This document shows, in pieces, positions 38,057 through 47,954 of a stretch of DNA of 64,000 bases. Origin of the DNA: Gammaproteobacteria bacterium HGW-Gammaproteobacteria-15 (GTDB lineage: Bacteria; Pseudomonadota; Gammaproteobacteria; Enterobacterales; Alteromonadaceae); contig PGZF01000001.1 in assembly GCA_002840125.1 (NCBI GenBank), forward strand, positions 1,307,237 through 1,371,236. The letters run 5' to 3'. The position numbers and the translations under genes are program-made. Under the pieces are notes generated by a model. The model was not told where the DNA came from. It saw only the letters and a list, made by a program, of their open reading frames with translations, and ran no database searches. The first letter of the stretch is position 1. Each line of letters starts with the position of its first letter.

Positions 38057-39199
38057 ATGCTAAAATCATCCACTGTTATACTGTCACTCATACTTACGTT
38101 ACTTTATTGGTCATGGCCAGTTTTTGCTGAAAAAATTAGTGCTGTTCACCATGCTGTCGAGCTGAGCTCTGAACTTACCCAACACACATTACTTCTCGAT
38201 GTTTACCTACCTCATAATTATGCTGCCGGACGTCAGGAACCCTACCCCGTGCTTTATACTACAGCGGGTGACACCCGTTTTGAGGTGCTGCAAGCACAAA
38301 TTGACTGGCTCAGTCATACCAGTTTTTCACCTATGCCACAGTTAGTCATAGTACGGGTGCCGCGTTTGTCTTTTGCAGGCGCAGAAGCGTTATCTGATCA
38401 GCAGTACTATGCGCTGTTGGCAAAAGTGCTACGCCAGGAGGTGCAACCAGCTCTTAATACCCGCTTTAATCTGGCACCATTTAACATAATTGAGGGCTAT
38501 TCCAGCCGGGGCAATCTGGCACTGGCACTGTTGCAGCATGCCAGCGGCTACTTTAATGCGGCAGTGATACTAGCGCCGGCTTTAGAGTTACAGCCAGGTG
38601 ATGAGCTGGCTAACCTGCAACAAGCCCTGAAAACCCACAGCTTGGTTAATTACCTGTATTTGTCATTAGGCAACTTTGCCAACAACCGCCGCCATTTTGA
38701 GCAGCTAAAATCAGCAGCAAACACTGTTAATAAAGGCCAACCCGACTATCACTTCGATGATTTAAGTACCGAGCATTATCATAGTAGCGCCATGATCGGG
38801 CTGGAACGGGGCCTGCGTTATTTGTTTGCCGATGTGAAAGTGACAGATTTCTCACCTTTTGTTGATTCGGGTGTATCAGGCTTGCAGGCATACCACCAAA
38901 AACTTACTGATAAATACGGCTACCACATTGACATTGCAGACAATTTATTAGTGCTTGGTCAGTATTTTTTCGAACATCAAATGCCAGAACATGGCCAGCA
39001 AACTTTTGCAGTGTTATTTAAAACCTATCCACAGCAGCTAATTTATCAGCTGCGCTATGCTCAGGCGATGCTAGCCGCAGGATTAACCCGACAGGCTCAG
39101 GCACAGCTTAAGCATACCTTAAAACTTGCTACTAATGCGGGCGATAGCGAGCTGCAGCAATATGTCAGCCAGTTATTATCGCAAGTCCAGCTTAACTAA
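38057..39199 (+). CDS. Secreted esterase of the alpha/beta hydrolase (esterase D) type
   Basis: A 380-residue exported protein with a signal peptide cut near V-F-A-E (about residue 25). The first 260 residues resemble the putative esterase family, with D-V-Y-L-P near the N-terminus and a nucleophile elbow G-Y-S-S-R-G (around residue 155, Ser in the G-x-S-x-x-G setting). The last 100 residues form an all-helical tail that looks like one or two TPR-type repeats. The substrate is unknown. A strong AAAAAGGAGA site lies about six bases before the ATG. Its 3' end overlaps the opposite-strand regulator by 24 bases. Confidence 0.75.
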   Translation: MLKSSTVILSLILTLLYWSWPVFAEKISAVHHAVELSSELTQHTLLLDVYLPHNYAAGRQEPYPVLYTTAGDTRFEVLQAQIDWLSHTSFSPMPQLVIVRVPRLSFAGAEALSDQQYYALLAKVLRQEVQPALNTRFNLAPFNIIEGYSSRGNLALALLQHASGYFNAAVILAPALELQPGDELANLQQALKTHSLVNYLYLSLGNFANNRRHFEQLKSAANTVNKGQPDYHFDDLSTEHYHSSAMIGLERGLRYLFADVKVTDFSPFVDSGVSGLQAYHQKLTDKYGYHIDIADNLLVLGQYFFEHQMPEHGQQTFAVLFKTYPQQLIYQLRYAQAMLAAGLTRQAQAQLKHTLKLATNAGDSELQQYVSQLLSQVQLN

Positions 39200-41110
39200 C
39201 ACCTGCATAGCGTGCTCAGCGCCGGTTGTATTGGCCAGTATCCGCAGTGGCATAGCCTGTAAATCAGTGGCTACTGCATAGTCCGCAGTATACTGCCCCA
39301 GTTCTCGCACCTCATTATGCTGAGGATGATAGGCCATGATACGTTGTTGTTTATCAGCAAACAGCAACTGATCGTCGCGCCAGTAAAAGCGCCATTGCAG
39401 TATCTGCTGCTGTAACGCTGTAATATCTGTTAACCTGGCATTTTCCAGTAACTTAATGCTTGGGCTATCTGGTGTAGCAATAAACACCTGTCCGCTATTG
39501 CTTAGCTGCGCCCAATGTACCGCGCCGGAAAACAGCTGTTGTTGTGTCTGACGGTTAACATCAATCAGGATCAGCTGCGCCGATTTATCCAGGGCTAACA
39601 GAAACTCTCCGGCGCTGGTACTGATATGTTGCAGCAACACCTCTAAGTCATCTGCCGGCATCAGTCGCTGCGGCTGAGCATTGAGGAGCTGTTTGTTAAT
39701 ATGTTCAGCCCCCAGCATCCAGATAGCCTGGCCGTCTTGTTGCCAGACAAACGAGCGGATGTACTGCTCAGGACTAATACGTTTGACAGCGCCAGCCTCC
39801 TGTAACCACAATTCTTGCAGCCCTGACCGGTTGGAGATAAACGCAATATGCTCACCATCTGGCTGAAACTGAGCATCCTGCTCATCAAAGGGCGTCGCCG
39901 CAAGCCGGGTGTTGTTTGTATCCAGTAGCGCAACTTGCCTATCAGTACGGATCCGACTGGCTAGCCACTGATCTGGTGCAGCGGCTGAGGTAAAGTGCAA
40001 TTGTTGATACTCCGTCAATGCTAATGACTGACTCAGCCTGAGATCCCGATAAATATAAACCCTATCCTTATGTTGCTGTACCAGAGTGCCATCTTGCGCA
40101 ACGCTAAAATAGGCTGGCTGGTCTGAAGTATAGGGCAAAGTTGTTTGCTTAATTAAACTCAGCTCCGATGTCTGCAACTTATAGGCAAACAACCAGAGTG
40201 TCGGTATTGACTGCTGATCTAACCCCATCACATAAAGCTTAGAGCCTTGCCAATAGCTGCCGCTGATCTGCTGCAGTTTTATTGGTAATAAATCAGCGCT
40301 AAGCGTCTTACTGTCTGGGTCTACAGCAACAATATGCTCGCGACTGACCGCCAGTAGCCTGTTGTTGCTAACCCAGTACAGTTGTTGCACAGCAAACGGA
40401 GGGCAAGCATGCATGGTGGTCTGATTAGCATTCGTCAGCTGCAAGCTAATAAGCTGGGTGCATTTTTGTTTATCTGATTGCATGGTTAAGGCCACAACAG
40501 CAAGGTTACTACCATCCGGGCTTATGCTGGGTATACCGTAATAGTCAGCCGCGCTGTGAAGCGGTGTGCTTTGTTCAGTATGCAGATTTTTGCGCACCAA
40601 AGTTGCCGTTGCTGCCCCGCGTTCAATATAAAACAGCTGGTCATGGTTTAAGGTACCGTTTTGCTCATTGGCTACGCCATAGGTAAGTGGCTGTATCGTG
40701 CTAAGTTGATAACTGCGCTTCGTCGGCAGTACATTTAGTAGCAGGGCGACACCGAGTATTAGCGGCAAACCAACAGCAAAGTAAAACTGGTATTTAATTG
40801 ACTGCACTGGCGTATCGCCGGGGTCTGGCTGTAGCCGATAGCCTTTTTTCGGAAACGTCTGCAGCACATTTTTATTATCATCCCCTAAATGTTTCCTCAG
40901 TTGCGCTATGCAACGTTGCAAGGCATTGGGCGCAACGATGGTGTCACCCCAGACCTGTGCAAATAGTGCTTCCTGCGATACTAACTCCCCTCTGCTGGCA
41001 TACAATGCTTTAAACACAGCCAGCACTTTAGCTTCGAGCAAGATGGTTTCACCAAGGTACATCAGTTCACCGGTGGTAAGGTTGAGTGCACGGCCGTTAA
41101 TTATCAGCAT
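39176..41110 (-). CDS. Membrane-bound winged-helix regulator (CadC/ToxR-like) with beta-propeller-like sensor
   Basis: A 644-residue regulator. The N-terminal 95 residues form a winged helix of the Trans_reg_C type (S-Q-E-A-L-F-A-Q-V-W and R-K-H-L-G-D-D ending in F-P-K-K-G-Y-R-L). A membrane helix follows (about 110-130, F-Y-F-A-V-G-L-P-L-I-L-G-V). The periplasmic part has repeated short beta motifs such as S-I-S-P-D-G-S-N-L-A-V-V and F-Q-P-D-G-E-H-I-A-F-I-S-N, typical of TolB/PD40 propeller repeats. I chose ATG 41110 with AAGG upstream; a GTG at 41128 is also in frame. Convergent with the esterase gene, which may be its target. Confidence 0.85.
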   Translation of the reverse strand: MLIINGRALNLTTGELMYLGETILLEAKVLAVFKALYASRGELVSQEALFAQVWGDTIVAPNALQRCIAQLRKHLGDDNKNVLQTFPKKGYRLQPDPGDTPVQSIKYQFYFAVGLPLILGVALLLNVLPTKRSYQLSTIQPLTYGVANEQNGTLNHDQLFYIERGAATATLVRKNLHTEQSTPLHSAADYYGIPSISPDGSNLAVVALTMQSDKQKCTQLISLQLTNANQTTMHACPPFAVQQLYWVSNNRLLAVSREHIVAVDPDSKTLSADLLPIKLQQISGSYWQGSKLYVMGLDQQSIPTLWLFAYKLQTSELSLIKQTTLPYTSDQPAYFSVAQDGTLVQQHKDRVYIYRDLRLSQSLALTEYQQLHFTSAAAPDQWLASRIRTDRQVALLDTNNTRLAATPFDEQDAQFQPDGEHIAFISNRSGLQELWLQEAGAVKRISPEQYIRSFVWQQDGQAIWMLGAEHINKQLLNAQPQRLMPADDLEVLLQHISTSAGEFLLALDKSAQLILIDVNRQTQQQLFSGAVHWAQLSNSGQVFIATPDSPSIKLLENARLTDITALQQQILQWRFYWRDDQLLFADKQQRIMAYHPQHNEVRELGQYTADYAVATDLQAMPLRILANTTGAEHAMQVLVKLDLR

Positions 41111-41377
41111 CAGACATCGCCTTGGCACACTTCGCTGCTTTTTGCGTGTTGCTCATTAAAAGTGACCACTTAACAGTATGGGAAGCTTGTGTCGTCAAAC
41201 AGTATTTCCCTTTTTTCAGAATTTGTCTGTGGCTAAACTAGCCAACAATTTTGCGTTAATCAACTCCAACTTAGCAAAAGATTAACATCGCCAGCTGACA
41301 TTAGCACCGCCGCTATTAGCAGGCTGCTTTTTTGGGCAAAAGCCGCTATGCTTCTTTACAACTTTAAGGGGAAAACC

Positions 41378-41734
41378 ATGGAACACAGACGATTTAGCCG
41401 GGTAAGCTTTCAGGGTAAAGCCCATCTGGATATTGGCAGCCATAGCCTGGCCACTGAAGTGCTGGATTTGTCATTGCAGGGCGCCCTGATTAAAAAACCT
41501 ACCGATTGGCCGCCGTCGTTACCTAAACAGATGTTACTGCGTATACAGTTGAACGAGCTGCCAATAGAATTAAGTATGAAAGTTAGTGTGGCGCATGCGT
41601 CTGATACTGTTGTGGGTTTACACTGCGAGAAAATTGATATTGAAAGCGTGTCTCACCTGCGCCGCTTACTGGAGCTTAATCTGGGTGACGCTGAACTGTT
41701 AAGCCGCGAGTTGTCTGAGCTAAGCGCTGGCTAA
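41378..41734 (+). CDS. PilZ-domain protein
   Basis: A 118-residue protein that is essentially one PilZ domain, a c-di-GMP receptor. It carries the N-terminal R-R-F-S-R-V (the RxxxR-type loop) and the later D-L-S-L-Q-G-A-L-I (D/NxSxxG motif), so it is probably able to bind c-di-GMP. It could sense the messenger degraded by proteins such as the EAL enzyme at the window start. ATG 41378 follows AAGGGG; the in-frame ATG at 41348 lacks a site. Stop lies one base before the convergent lipoprotein gene stop. Confidence 0.88.
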   Translation: MEHRRFSRVSFQGKAHLDIGSHSLATEVLDLSLQGALIKKPTDWPPSLPKQMLLRIQLNELPIELSMKVSVAHASDTVVGLHCEKIDIESVSHLRRLLELNLGDAELLSRELSELSAG

Positions 41735-42916
41735 TCAGGGCGCCAGCGCTTGTTGGGCTTCGCTGTAACCCAGCTCTGACGCCTGCTGCATATAATGCTG
41801 CCAGCGCGGCCAGTTTTGTTGCTGCCGGGCCAGATAAGCAAAATAATACTGCACTGGCATTAAGTTTTCCGGTTGTTTCAGGATCTGTTGTGCCAGCTGA
41901 AAATACAGCCGCGGCATCTGCAGCTCAAATGAGCGCATCAGATTATTTTCTGCCACCACCCGGTATGCCTGCAAAGGCGTATGTTTGCAGCTCTCTACCG
42001 CCGTTAAGATGATATCCTCTGCACCCAGCTGCCATTGCTGCAAATAGGCTGAAACGTCTGCATTAGCTGCTGCAACAATAATATTCGGGTAAAATTTTCC
42101 GCTTTTGCAGACTTGCTGCGCAGTGGCTGCGGGTAACTGATATTCGTCGATAAAACCGAGTATATGCATAAACTCATGGCGCAACAGTGCCAGGCTGGCG
42201 TTGTCTGGCAGTTGCAAAATACCGTTGTTATAACTGGCTTTACCCCGCCCGGCCACCACCACTAACTGGCTGAAGTTACCCTTGGCTACCAACTCTTCCA
42301 AGGCCTGATAACGGCACTGCAGCAGGCTGCTGCTGTCTTCTGAGCACTGCAGTGAGGTGCTATTGATGGTATGCAGGGGTAAAAAACATACTGCTAACTG
42401 CGATAACTGGGCATCGGTTTGCCATTGTTGTAGCAGGTGCTGCCAGTTATCTACCCCGGCCTGCTGGCTGGCAACAGGTTGCAAGGTCAGCTGGCAGCCT
42501 TGCGGGTGCTGATAGCCCACAGTGGTTACGCTGTTATCCTGCCACAGCCCCAGCTCTGCCCGTTGGGCAGCAGAAACAGCGCTTGCTGCCATGGTGTCGC
42601 TATCAAGCTGCTGTTGTAACCACTGCGCAGTGGCCAGCCGCCCCTGCTGGCGCTGTTGTAATTGCAGCGCATGTTGCAAGGCCTGGTTATCGCCCAAATT
42701 AGCGGCCTGGCGCATCCAGCGCAGTGCAGCGTCATACTCGGCGTTGGCCAACCGCTGGCGGGCTAATGTCATGGCTGCACCAGCGTCTGTTTGTGCCTGT
42801 TGCATCAGCGCTGCCTCGCCATCAGGCGCAGGTTGGCAGGCGCTGAGTAATATAAATGCAAAAAAGCCAGCAAGCTGGCTTTTAATTCGCGTACTGATAA
42901 ACCGCTCAGGGTTCAT
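41735..42916 (-). CDS. Lipoprotein with HExxH metallopeptidase-like motif
   Basis: A 393-residue predicted lipoprotein: signal F-A-F-I-L-L-S-A-C with lipidated Cys27, then helical Sel1/TPR-like segments (D-A-A-L-R-W-M-R-Q-A-A-N-L-G, about 45-125), a central domain, and H-E-F-M-H (247-251) followed by G-F-I-D-E-Y (254-259). The HExxH plus D-E-Y arrangement is reminiscent of M64-type zinc peptidases, but overall family membership is not certain. The tail again has a Sel1-like element (A-S-E-L-G-Y-S-E-A-Q-Q-A). The ATG at 42916 overlaps the nlpI end by 11 bases with AAGG just before it, so translation is likely coupled to nlpI. Confidence 0.75.
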   Translation of the reverse strand: MNPERFISTRIKSQLAGFFAFILLSACQPAPDGEAALMQQAQTDAGAAMTLARQRLANAEYDAALRWMRQAANLGDNQALQHALQLQQRQQGRLATAQWLQQQLDSDTMAASAVSAAQRAELGLWQDNSVTTVGYQHPQGCQLTLQPVASQQAGVDNWQHLLQQWQTDAQLSQLAVCFLPLHTINSTSLQCSEDSSSLLQCRYQALEELVAKGNFSQLVVVAGRGKASYNNGILQLPDNASLALLRHEFMHILGFIDEYQLPAATAQQVCKSGKFYPNIIVAAANADVSAYLQQWQLGAEDIILTAVESCKHTPLQAYRVVAENNLMRSFELQMPRLYFQLAQQILKQPENLMPVQYYFAYLARQQQNWPRWQHYMQQASELGYSEAQQALAP

Positions 42917-43817
42917 CGAAACCTTCAGGGCTGGCATTTTCACCACGCAGCCGGGCCATTTCTAACCGGGCATAACGGTGCTCAACAAACTCAAATACAT
43001 TCGTTGCCAGTACTTTTTTGTAGTACTCCAGCGCCTGCTCGGGTTGTTGCTTGCTGTCATGCCACTTAGCCAGATAGAAATACACTTCACATAAGCGCTC
43101 TGCCAGTAATTGCGGGCCAGATAAATCCTGCATTACCGAGTCCAGTAAAGCACGCTCTGTCATCTCGCCGGCCAGAAACCGCACAATATTGGTAGACCAC
43201 TCAGCCTGATCCAATATTTGGGCACGCTGCTGCAATTGCTGCTTCGCCTGCTCTGCTGACTGCTCATTTTGCGCCAGATATAACCATATCACCCGGTAAG
43301 CATCTGTTGGTTTTAACGCCAGAAAACGTTCAAAATCGCCTACAGCCAATTCTGTCTTACCGGCATAATACAGTGCTATACCACGGTTTAAATAAGCAAA
43401 CTCGTGCTCAGGTGCCAGCTCCAGCGCAGAATCAAAAGCTTCGTATGCCGAATCAAAATCACCGCTAACGGTATGATGAATGCCAACAAAGTTGTACGCA
43501 TCTGCCATATCGGGTTTTAACCGCAAAGCTCTTAAAAAATCCAGCCGTGCCAGCGAGCGCAGGCCAACACTGTCATACATTACACCGCGGTCGTAATACA
43601 GCTGGGCAGATTGCTCTTCTGATAACTCGGCGCGATACAAAATTTCAGTTAAGCGGGCAATAGCCAGTTCAGTACGGTAAGACACCGCCAGAGGCTCTGG
43701 CGTTAGCCAGCCTCCGGTGGTGGCCGACTGAGTGGTTGCACAACCACCCAGCAATGTTACCAGCAGCGCTAACGGCGCTGCCCGGCGTAACAGCCTATCA
43801 GGCATTTTCTTCAACAT
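42906..43817 (-). CDS. nlpI: Lipoprotein NlpI (TPR adaptor)
   Basis: A 303-residue outer membrane lipoprotein with lipobox L-L-G-G-C and five or so TPR units (for example [20 protein letters not shown] and [15 protein letters not shown]). In E. coli NlpI helps the Prc protease degrade the peptidoglycan hydrolase MepS. The start overlaps the pnp 3' end by 20 bases; a second in-frame ATG at 43805 is possible. The gene order rpsO-pnp-nlpI is conserved. Confidence 0.93.
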   Translation of the reverse strand: MLKKMPDRLLRRAAPLALLVTLLGGCATTQSATTGGWLTPEPLAVSYRTELAIARLTEILYRAELSEEQSAQLYYDRGVMYDSVGLRSLARLDFLRALRLKPDMADAYNFVGIHHTVSGDFDSAYEAFDSALELAPEHEFAYLNRGIALYYAGKTELAVGDFERFLALKPTDAYRVIWLYLAQNEQSAEQAKQQLQQRAQILDQAEWSTNIVRFLAGEMTERALLDSVMQDLSGPQLLAERLCEVYFYLAKWHDSKQQPEQALEYYKKVLATNVFEFVEHRYARLEMARLRGENASPEGFDEP

Positions 43818-45927
43818 TAGCAGACTCAGTAGCAGGTTTAGCGCTTGCTTCCTTGATACTCAGGCGTACGCGACCTTGCTTGTCAACTTCAAGTACCTTA
43901 ACAGCCACTTTCTGGCCAACTGTTAAGTGCTCAGATACATTGTTTACGCGCTCATCAGAGATTTGCGAAATATGTACCAAACCATCTTTGCCAGGCAGTA
44001 CGTTAACAAAAGCACCGAAATCAACGATACGTACTACTTCACCTTCATAAATGGCACCCACTTCAATCTCGGCGGTAATAGCGTTGATCTTGTCGATAGC
44101 AATTTGTGCCGCTTTTGCTGTAGTTGCAGCAATTTTAATGCTGCCATCATCTTCCAGCTCAATCGTAGTACCTGATTCTTCTGTGATTTGACGGATAACA
44201 GCGCCACCTTTACCGATAACTTCGCGGATTTTCTCCGGGTTAATCTTCATGGTGTAAATGCGCGGCGCGTATTCAGACATCTCTTCACGGTGACCGCTGA
44301 TTGCCTGGTCCATTACGTTCAGAATATGCAAACGGGCAGCTTTAGCTTGCTTAAGCGCAATTTGCATAATTTCTTTGGTAATACCGTCGATTTTAATGTC
44401 CATTTGCAGTGCGGTAATACCTTCGGTGGTACCGGCTACTTTAAAGTCCATATCGCCTAAGTGATCTTCATCACCTAAGATGTCAGACAACACAACGAAA
44501 TCGTCGCCTTCTTTTACCAGGCCCATCGCAATACCAGCGACAGAAGCTTTAATAGGTACGCCAGCGTCCATCAGGGCTAAAGAAGAACCACATACTGATG
44601 CCATAGAGCTTGAACCGTTAGATTCAGTGATTTCTGACACTATACGTACTGTGTACGGGAAGTCATTGAAATCAGGCATTACCGCTAAAACACCACGTTT
44701 AGCTAAACGGCCGTGGCCGATTTCGCGACGCTTAGGTGAGCCCACCATGCCGGTTTCACCAACACAGTACGGCGGGAAGTTGTAGTGCAGCATAAAGGTG
44801 TCAGTTTTAGCACTTAACAAGTCGTCGATGTTTTGTGCATCACGTGCCGTACCTAACGTTGCGGTTACCAGCGCCTGAGTTTCACCGCGTGTAAACAGCG
44901 CTGAACCGTGGGTACGTGGTAATACACCGGTCATAACGCTTAAACCACGGATCATTTCCGGATCACGGCCGTCAATACGCGGTTCACCTTTGGTGATACG
45001 GCCACGTACTACTTTAGATTCCAGCTCGTGGAAAATCTCGCCAACTTCGTTTTTATTCAGCTCTTCGCCTTCGGCCAGCTCAGCAGTCAGTTTTTCTACT
45101 AACGCGGCTTTGATCTCGCCGATACGCTCATAGCGTTTGGCTTTTTCAGTGATCTGATAAGCTTCGCCCAGTTGCGCGCGTGCCAGACCGTCGATTTTTT
45201 CAATTAACGGCAGGTTTTTCGCAGGCGCTTGCCAGTTCCACTTCGGCTTAGCACCTTCAGCAGCAAATTCGTTTATGGCATTAATGGCAGTTTGCATTTG
45301 CTCATGGCCATACATTACTGCACCAAGCATTACGTCTTCAGACAAAATACCGGCTTCAGATTCAACCATTAATACCGCACCGGCAGTACCGGCAACCACT
45401 AAGTCCAGCTTAGAGCTTTTCAGCTCGTCTTCTGACGGGTTCAGTACATACTGGTTATTGATATAACCAACACGGGCTGCACCAATAGGGCCGGCAAATG
45501 GAATGCCTGATAACGCCAGCGCTGCAGAAGTACCAATTAACGCTACGATGTCTGGCTGAATTTCTGGCTGTACTGACACTACAGTGGCAATAACCTGTAC
45601 TTCGTTGTTGAAGCCTTCAGGGAACAGCGGGCGAATTGGCCGGTCGATTAAACGTGAAGTTAAGGTTTCGCCTTCAGACGGGCGACCTTCGCGTTTAAAG
45701 AAACCGCCCGGGATACGGCCGGCTGCGTACATTTTTTCCTGGTAATTTACCGTTAACGGGAAGAAATCCTGGCCTGGTTTGGCTTCTTTCTTGCCCACTA
45801 CCGTTACTAAAACTGACGTATCACCCAGGCTGGCCAGCACTGCGGCATCTGCCTGACGGGCGATAACGCCGGTTTCTAAGGTGAAAGTATGTTGGCCGAA
45901 CGGGAATGATTTTACGATGGGAGTCAC
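43798..45927 (-). CDS. pnp: Polynucleotide phosphorylase
   Basis: PNPase is the phosphorolytic 3'-5' exoribonuclease of the RNA degradosome. The 709 residues contain two RNase PH core domains (about 1-215 and 310-540, with [10 protein letters not shown] and [11 protein letters not shown]), a KH domain (about 555-610, [11 protein letters not shown]) and an S1 domain (about 620-690, G-A-I-Y-E-G-E-V-V). The start is GTG at 45927 with AAAGGAAAC upstream. It follows rpsO after a terminator-like hairpin, the usual autoregulated arrangement. Confidence 0.98.
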   Translation of the reverse strand: MTPIVKSFPFGQHTFTLETGVIARQADAAVLASLGDTSVLVTVVGKKEAKPGQDFFPLTVNYQEKMYAAGRIPGGFFKREGRPSEGETLTSRLIDRPIRPLFPEGFNNEVQVIATVVSVQPEIQPDIVALIGTSAALALSGIPFAGPIGAARVGYINNQYVLNPSEDELKSSKLDLVVAGTAGAVLMVESEAGILSEDVMLGAVMYGHEQMQTAINAINEFAAEGAKPKWNWQAPAKNLPLIEKIDGLARAQLGEAYQITEKAKRYERIGEIKAALVEKLTAELAEGEELNKNEVGEIFHELESKVVRGRITKGEPRIDGRDPEMIRGLSVMTGVLPRTHGSALFTRGETQALVTATLGTARDAQNIDDLLSAKTDTFMLHYNFPPYCVGETGMVGSPKRREIGHGRLAKRGVLAVMPDFNDFPYTVRIVSEITESNGSSSMASVCGSSLALMDAGVPIKASVAGIAMGLVKEGDDFVVLSDILGDEDHLGDMDFKVAGTTEGITALQMDIKIDGITKEIMQIALKQAKAARLHILNVMDQAISGHREEMSEYAPRIYTMKINPEKIREVIGKGGAVIRQITEESGTTIELEDDGSIKIAATTAKAAQIAIDKINAITAEIEVGAIYEGEVVRIVDFGAFVNVLPGKDGLVHISQISDERVNNVSEHLTVGQKVAVKVLEVDKQGRVRLSIKEASAKPATESANVEENA

Positions 45928-46076
45928 GTGTTTGTTTCCTTTACTTAATCGCCTAATTGCGATGTCATTTTTGTCGTTTAATTCTTACTTAGTATACTCT
46001 GTAACCAAAGCGGAAAGATAGTTCAGTCAATCGCTAACTTTAGTGAAAAATAGTCTGCACTCTGGCAAGCTGAATT

Positions 46077-46105
46077 AAAAAAAGGGGCTTAAAAGCCCCT
46101 TTTTT
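46077..46105 (-). terminator. Hairpin/terminator between rpsO and pnp
   Basis: The stem GGGGCTT/AAGCCCC is flanked by seven A and six T, so it works in either orientation. It sits 11 bases after the rpsO stop and 150 bases before pnp, as the E. coli rpsO terminator does; partial readthrough into pnp is known there. Confidence 0.85.
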
Positions 46106-46116
46106 ACTCAAACCGA

Positions 46117-46386
46117 TTAACGGCGTAAGCCTAAACGCTCAATCAGTGTGGCGTAACGGCTCTGGTCTTTACCTTTTAAGTAATCCAGTAACTTACGACG
46201 CTGGCTAACCATACGCAGCAAACCACGACGTGAGTGGAAGTCATGCTTGTGCTGGGCGAAGTGGCCCTGCAGGTGGTTAATAGACGCAGTTAACAGGGCT
46301 ACCTGTACTTCTGGTGAACCTGTGTCGCCTTGCTTAACAGCGTAGTCAGCAACGATTTTTGCTTTATCAGCAGCGCTTAAAGACAT
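46117..46386 (-). CDS. rpsO: 30S ribosomal protein S15
   Basis: The 89-residue protein [12 protein letters not shown] ... R-L-G-L-R-R is a full-length S15 with the H[14 protein letters not shown] 16S-binding stretch. It primes assembly of the 30S platform. ATG 46386 follows GGAG; the frame is open upstream to 46434 but is not S15. It has its own promoter at 46465-46492 and a terminator behind it. Confidence 0.98.
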   Translation of the reverse strand: MSLSAADKAKIVADYAVKQGDTGSPEVQVALLTASINHLQGHFAQHKHDFHSRRGLLRMVSQRRKLLDYLKGKDQSRYATLIERLGLRR

Positions 46387-46464
46387 ATTTAACTCCAAAT
46401 GTGAGTGAACTATAGTCAGGGAATCGCCGATCACTCATCCAGCAGACCCCAAAAAATCCGCCGT

Positions 46465-46492
46465 ATAATAGCATTTTACTGCTTTTTTACAA
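46465..46492 (-). promoter_or_regulatory. Putative sigma-70 promoter for rpsO
   Basis: On the minus strand TTGTAA (46492-46487) and TATTAT (46470-46465) are separated by 16 bases, about 80 bases before the rpsO ATG, in the truB-rpsO gap. Confidence 0.55.
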
Positions 46493-46513
46493 GGCGTTTC
46501 TGCTACACCACCC

Positions 46514-47440
46514 TTAGGATAATGTGGCGGTATTTAATAAGCGCCGCGAGCTCAGCACGCCTTGTTCAACCTGGCCAATACCAAAGAAGTTATCGCCAGC
46601 GCCATGTAGCTTGATGGCGGCAATATCAGCCATTGTTACCTGACAGTTCTGGCCATGCTGTAACCGGTGTTGTTCCTGCTCTGTCAGTACCAGCTTAGGC
46701 ATATCGACAATACCGGCATCCAGTGGTAATAGCAGCGCATCCATGCTGCTAAAATCACCACTGGCATGGCATTGTTCTGCCAGTGCATCAAGCTGCGGCG
46801 GCGTAACCATTTGCGCCGCATGAAAAGGCCCAACCTGGGTACGATGCAACCGGCCAACATGGGCCCCACAGCCCAGCGCTTCGCCAAGGTCATCTATTAA
46901 AGTGCGGATATAAGTACCCTTAGAGCAGTGCACAATAAAATCTGCCGTGCTGCCATTGAATGCCAGCAACTCAAAGCGAAAAATACTGATAGGCCGGGCT
47001 TCGCGCGGTACGGTAATACCCTGACGGGCATAACGGTATAACGGCTGGCCCTGGTACTTCAGCGCCGAAAACATGGTAGGCACCTGTAAGATGTCACCAC
47101 GAAATGCCACCAGCGCCTGTTCCAGTTCAGCCTGGCTAAACTGCACCGGCTTTTCGCTGATCACTTCGCCTTCAACATCACTGGTGCTGGTACGAATGCC
47201 AAAGTTAGCCGTTACTAAATAGGTTTTATCCGTATCGAGCAAAAACTGGCTGAACTTGGTAGCTTCGCCAAAACAAATCGGCAGCAAACCGGACGCCATT
47301 GGGTCCAGCGCACCGGTATGACCTGCTTTTTGTGCCTGAAACAGCCAGCGCACGCGCTGTAAAATACCGTTGCTGCTCACTTCCAATGGCTTGTCTAACA
47401 ACAAAATACCGTTAACGGCCCGGGCATTTTTCCGCGCCAT
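46514..47440 (-). CDS. truB: tRNA pseudouridine-55 synthase TruB
   Basis: TruB makes the universal pseudouridine in the tRNA T-loop. The 308-residue protein has the catalytic region H-T-G-A-L-D-P-M-A-S-G-L-L-P-I (active Asp) and the K-G-T-Y-I-R-T-L-I-D-D-L-G-E strand, with a C-terminal PUA-like domain (about 250-305). Its ATG overlaps the rbfA stop by one base. Length matches E. coli TruB (314). Confidence 0.97.
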   Translation of the reverse strand: MARKNARAVNGILLLDKPLEVSSNGILQRVRWLFQAQKAGHTGALDPMASGLLPICFGEATKFSQFLLDTDKTYLVTANFGIRTSTSDVEGEVISEKPVQFSQAELEQALVAFRGDILQVPTMFSALKYQGQPLYRYARQGITVPREARPISIFRFELLAFNGSTADFIVHCSKGTYIRTLIDDLGEALGCGAHVGRLHRTQVGPFHAAQMVTPPQLDALAEQCHASGDFSSMDALLLPLDAGIVDMPKLVLTEQEQHRLQHGQNCQVTMADIAAIKLHGAGDNFFGIGQVEQGVLSSRRLLNTATLS

Positions 47441-47883
47441 TAGTTTGCCGGCTCGTCGCTGCTGTCTGTACTGTCAGCGGCATCGGCCACGTCATCCAAC
47501 GCCTGGCCTGACTGCAGCCTGCGCCGGTCATCTTCCGCCCGTGCAGTGCTAACTAAGGTTGCCATGCGGATACCTTCGTTTAATGACTCGTCAAAGGCAA
47601 AGCGGATATGCGGCACAATACGCGCCTGAATGCGTTTACCGATTAAGCTACGGACAAAACCAGAGGCATCGTTAAGGATCTTTAGGTTGTCTTCAACCTT
47701 ATCATCAGCCAGGCCTAAAAAAGTAACAAACACTTTGGCATGGGATAAGTCGCGCGATACCTCAACATCTGACACCGTAATCATACTGTGCAGGCGCGGA
47801 TCTTTAATTTCGCGTTGCAGGATCACCGCCATTTCTTTTTTCATTTGCTGCGACAGTCTGTCGACGCGCGAGAATTCTTTCAT
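47440..47883 (-). CDS. rbfA: Ribosome-binding factor A
   Basis: RbfA is a small KH-like factor for 30S maturation and cold adaptation. The 147-residue protein starts M-K-E-F-S-R-V-D-R-L-S-Q-Q-M and contains the D-P-R-L-H-S-M-I-T-V-S-D-V-E-V-S-R-D-L strand. ATG 47883 is chosen because the family opening begins there; the frame stays open upstream to 47925. An acidic, Ser/Asp-rich tail of about 20 residues ends the protein. Confidence 0.95.
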   Translation of the reverse strand: MKEFSRVDRLSQQMKKEMAVILQREIKDPRLHSMITVSDVEVSRDLSHAKVFVTFLGLADDKVEDNLKILNDASGFVRSLIGKRIQARIVPHIRFAFDESLNEGIRMATLVSTARAEDDRRRLQSGQALDDVADAADSTDSSDEPAN

Positions 47884-47911
47884 AACTGTATTTCCACTGT
47901 CTGTTGCAGAC

Positions 47912-47938
47912 AAAACAGGGGCCAAAGGCCCCTGTTTT
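47912..47938 (-). terminator. Hairpin in the infB-rbfA gap
   Basis: The perfect 12-base stem AAAACAGGGGCC/GGCCCCTGTTTT with loop AAA lies 16 bases after the infB stop. It resembles an intrinsic terminator and may lower expression of rbfA-truB relative to infB. Confidence 0.6.
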
Positions 47939-47954
47939 ATTGCTGCGTTGCCTG

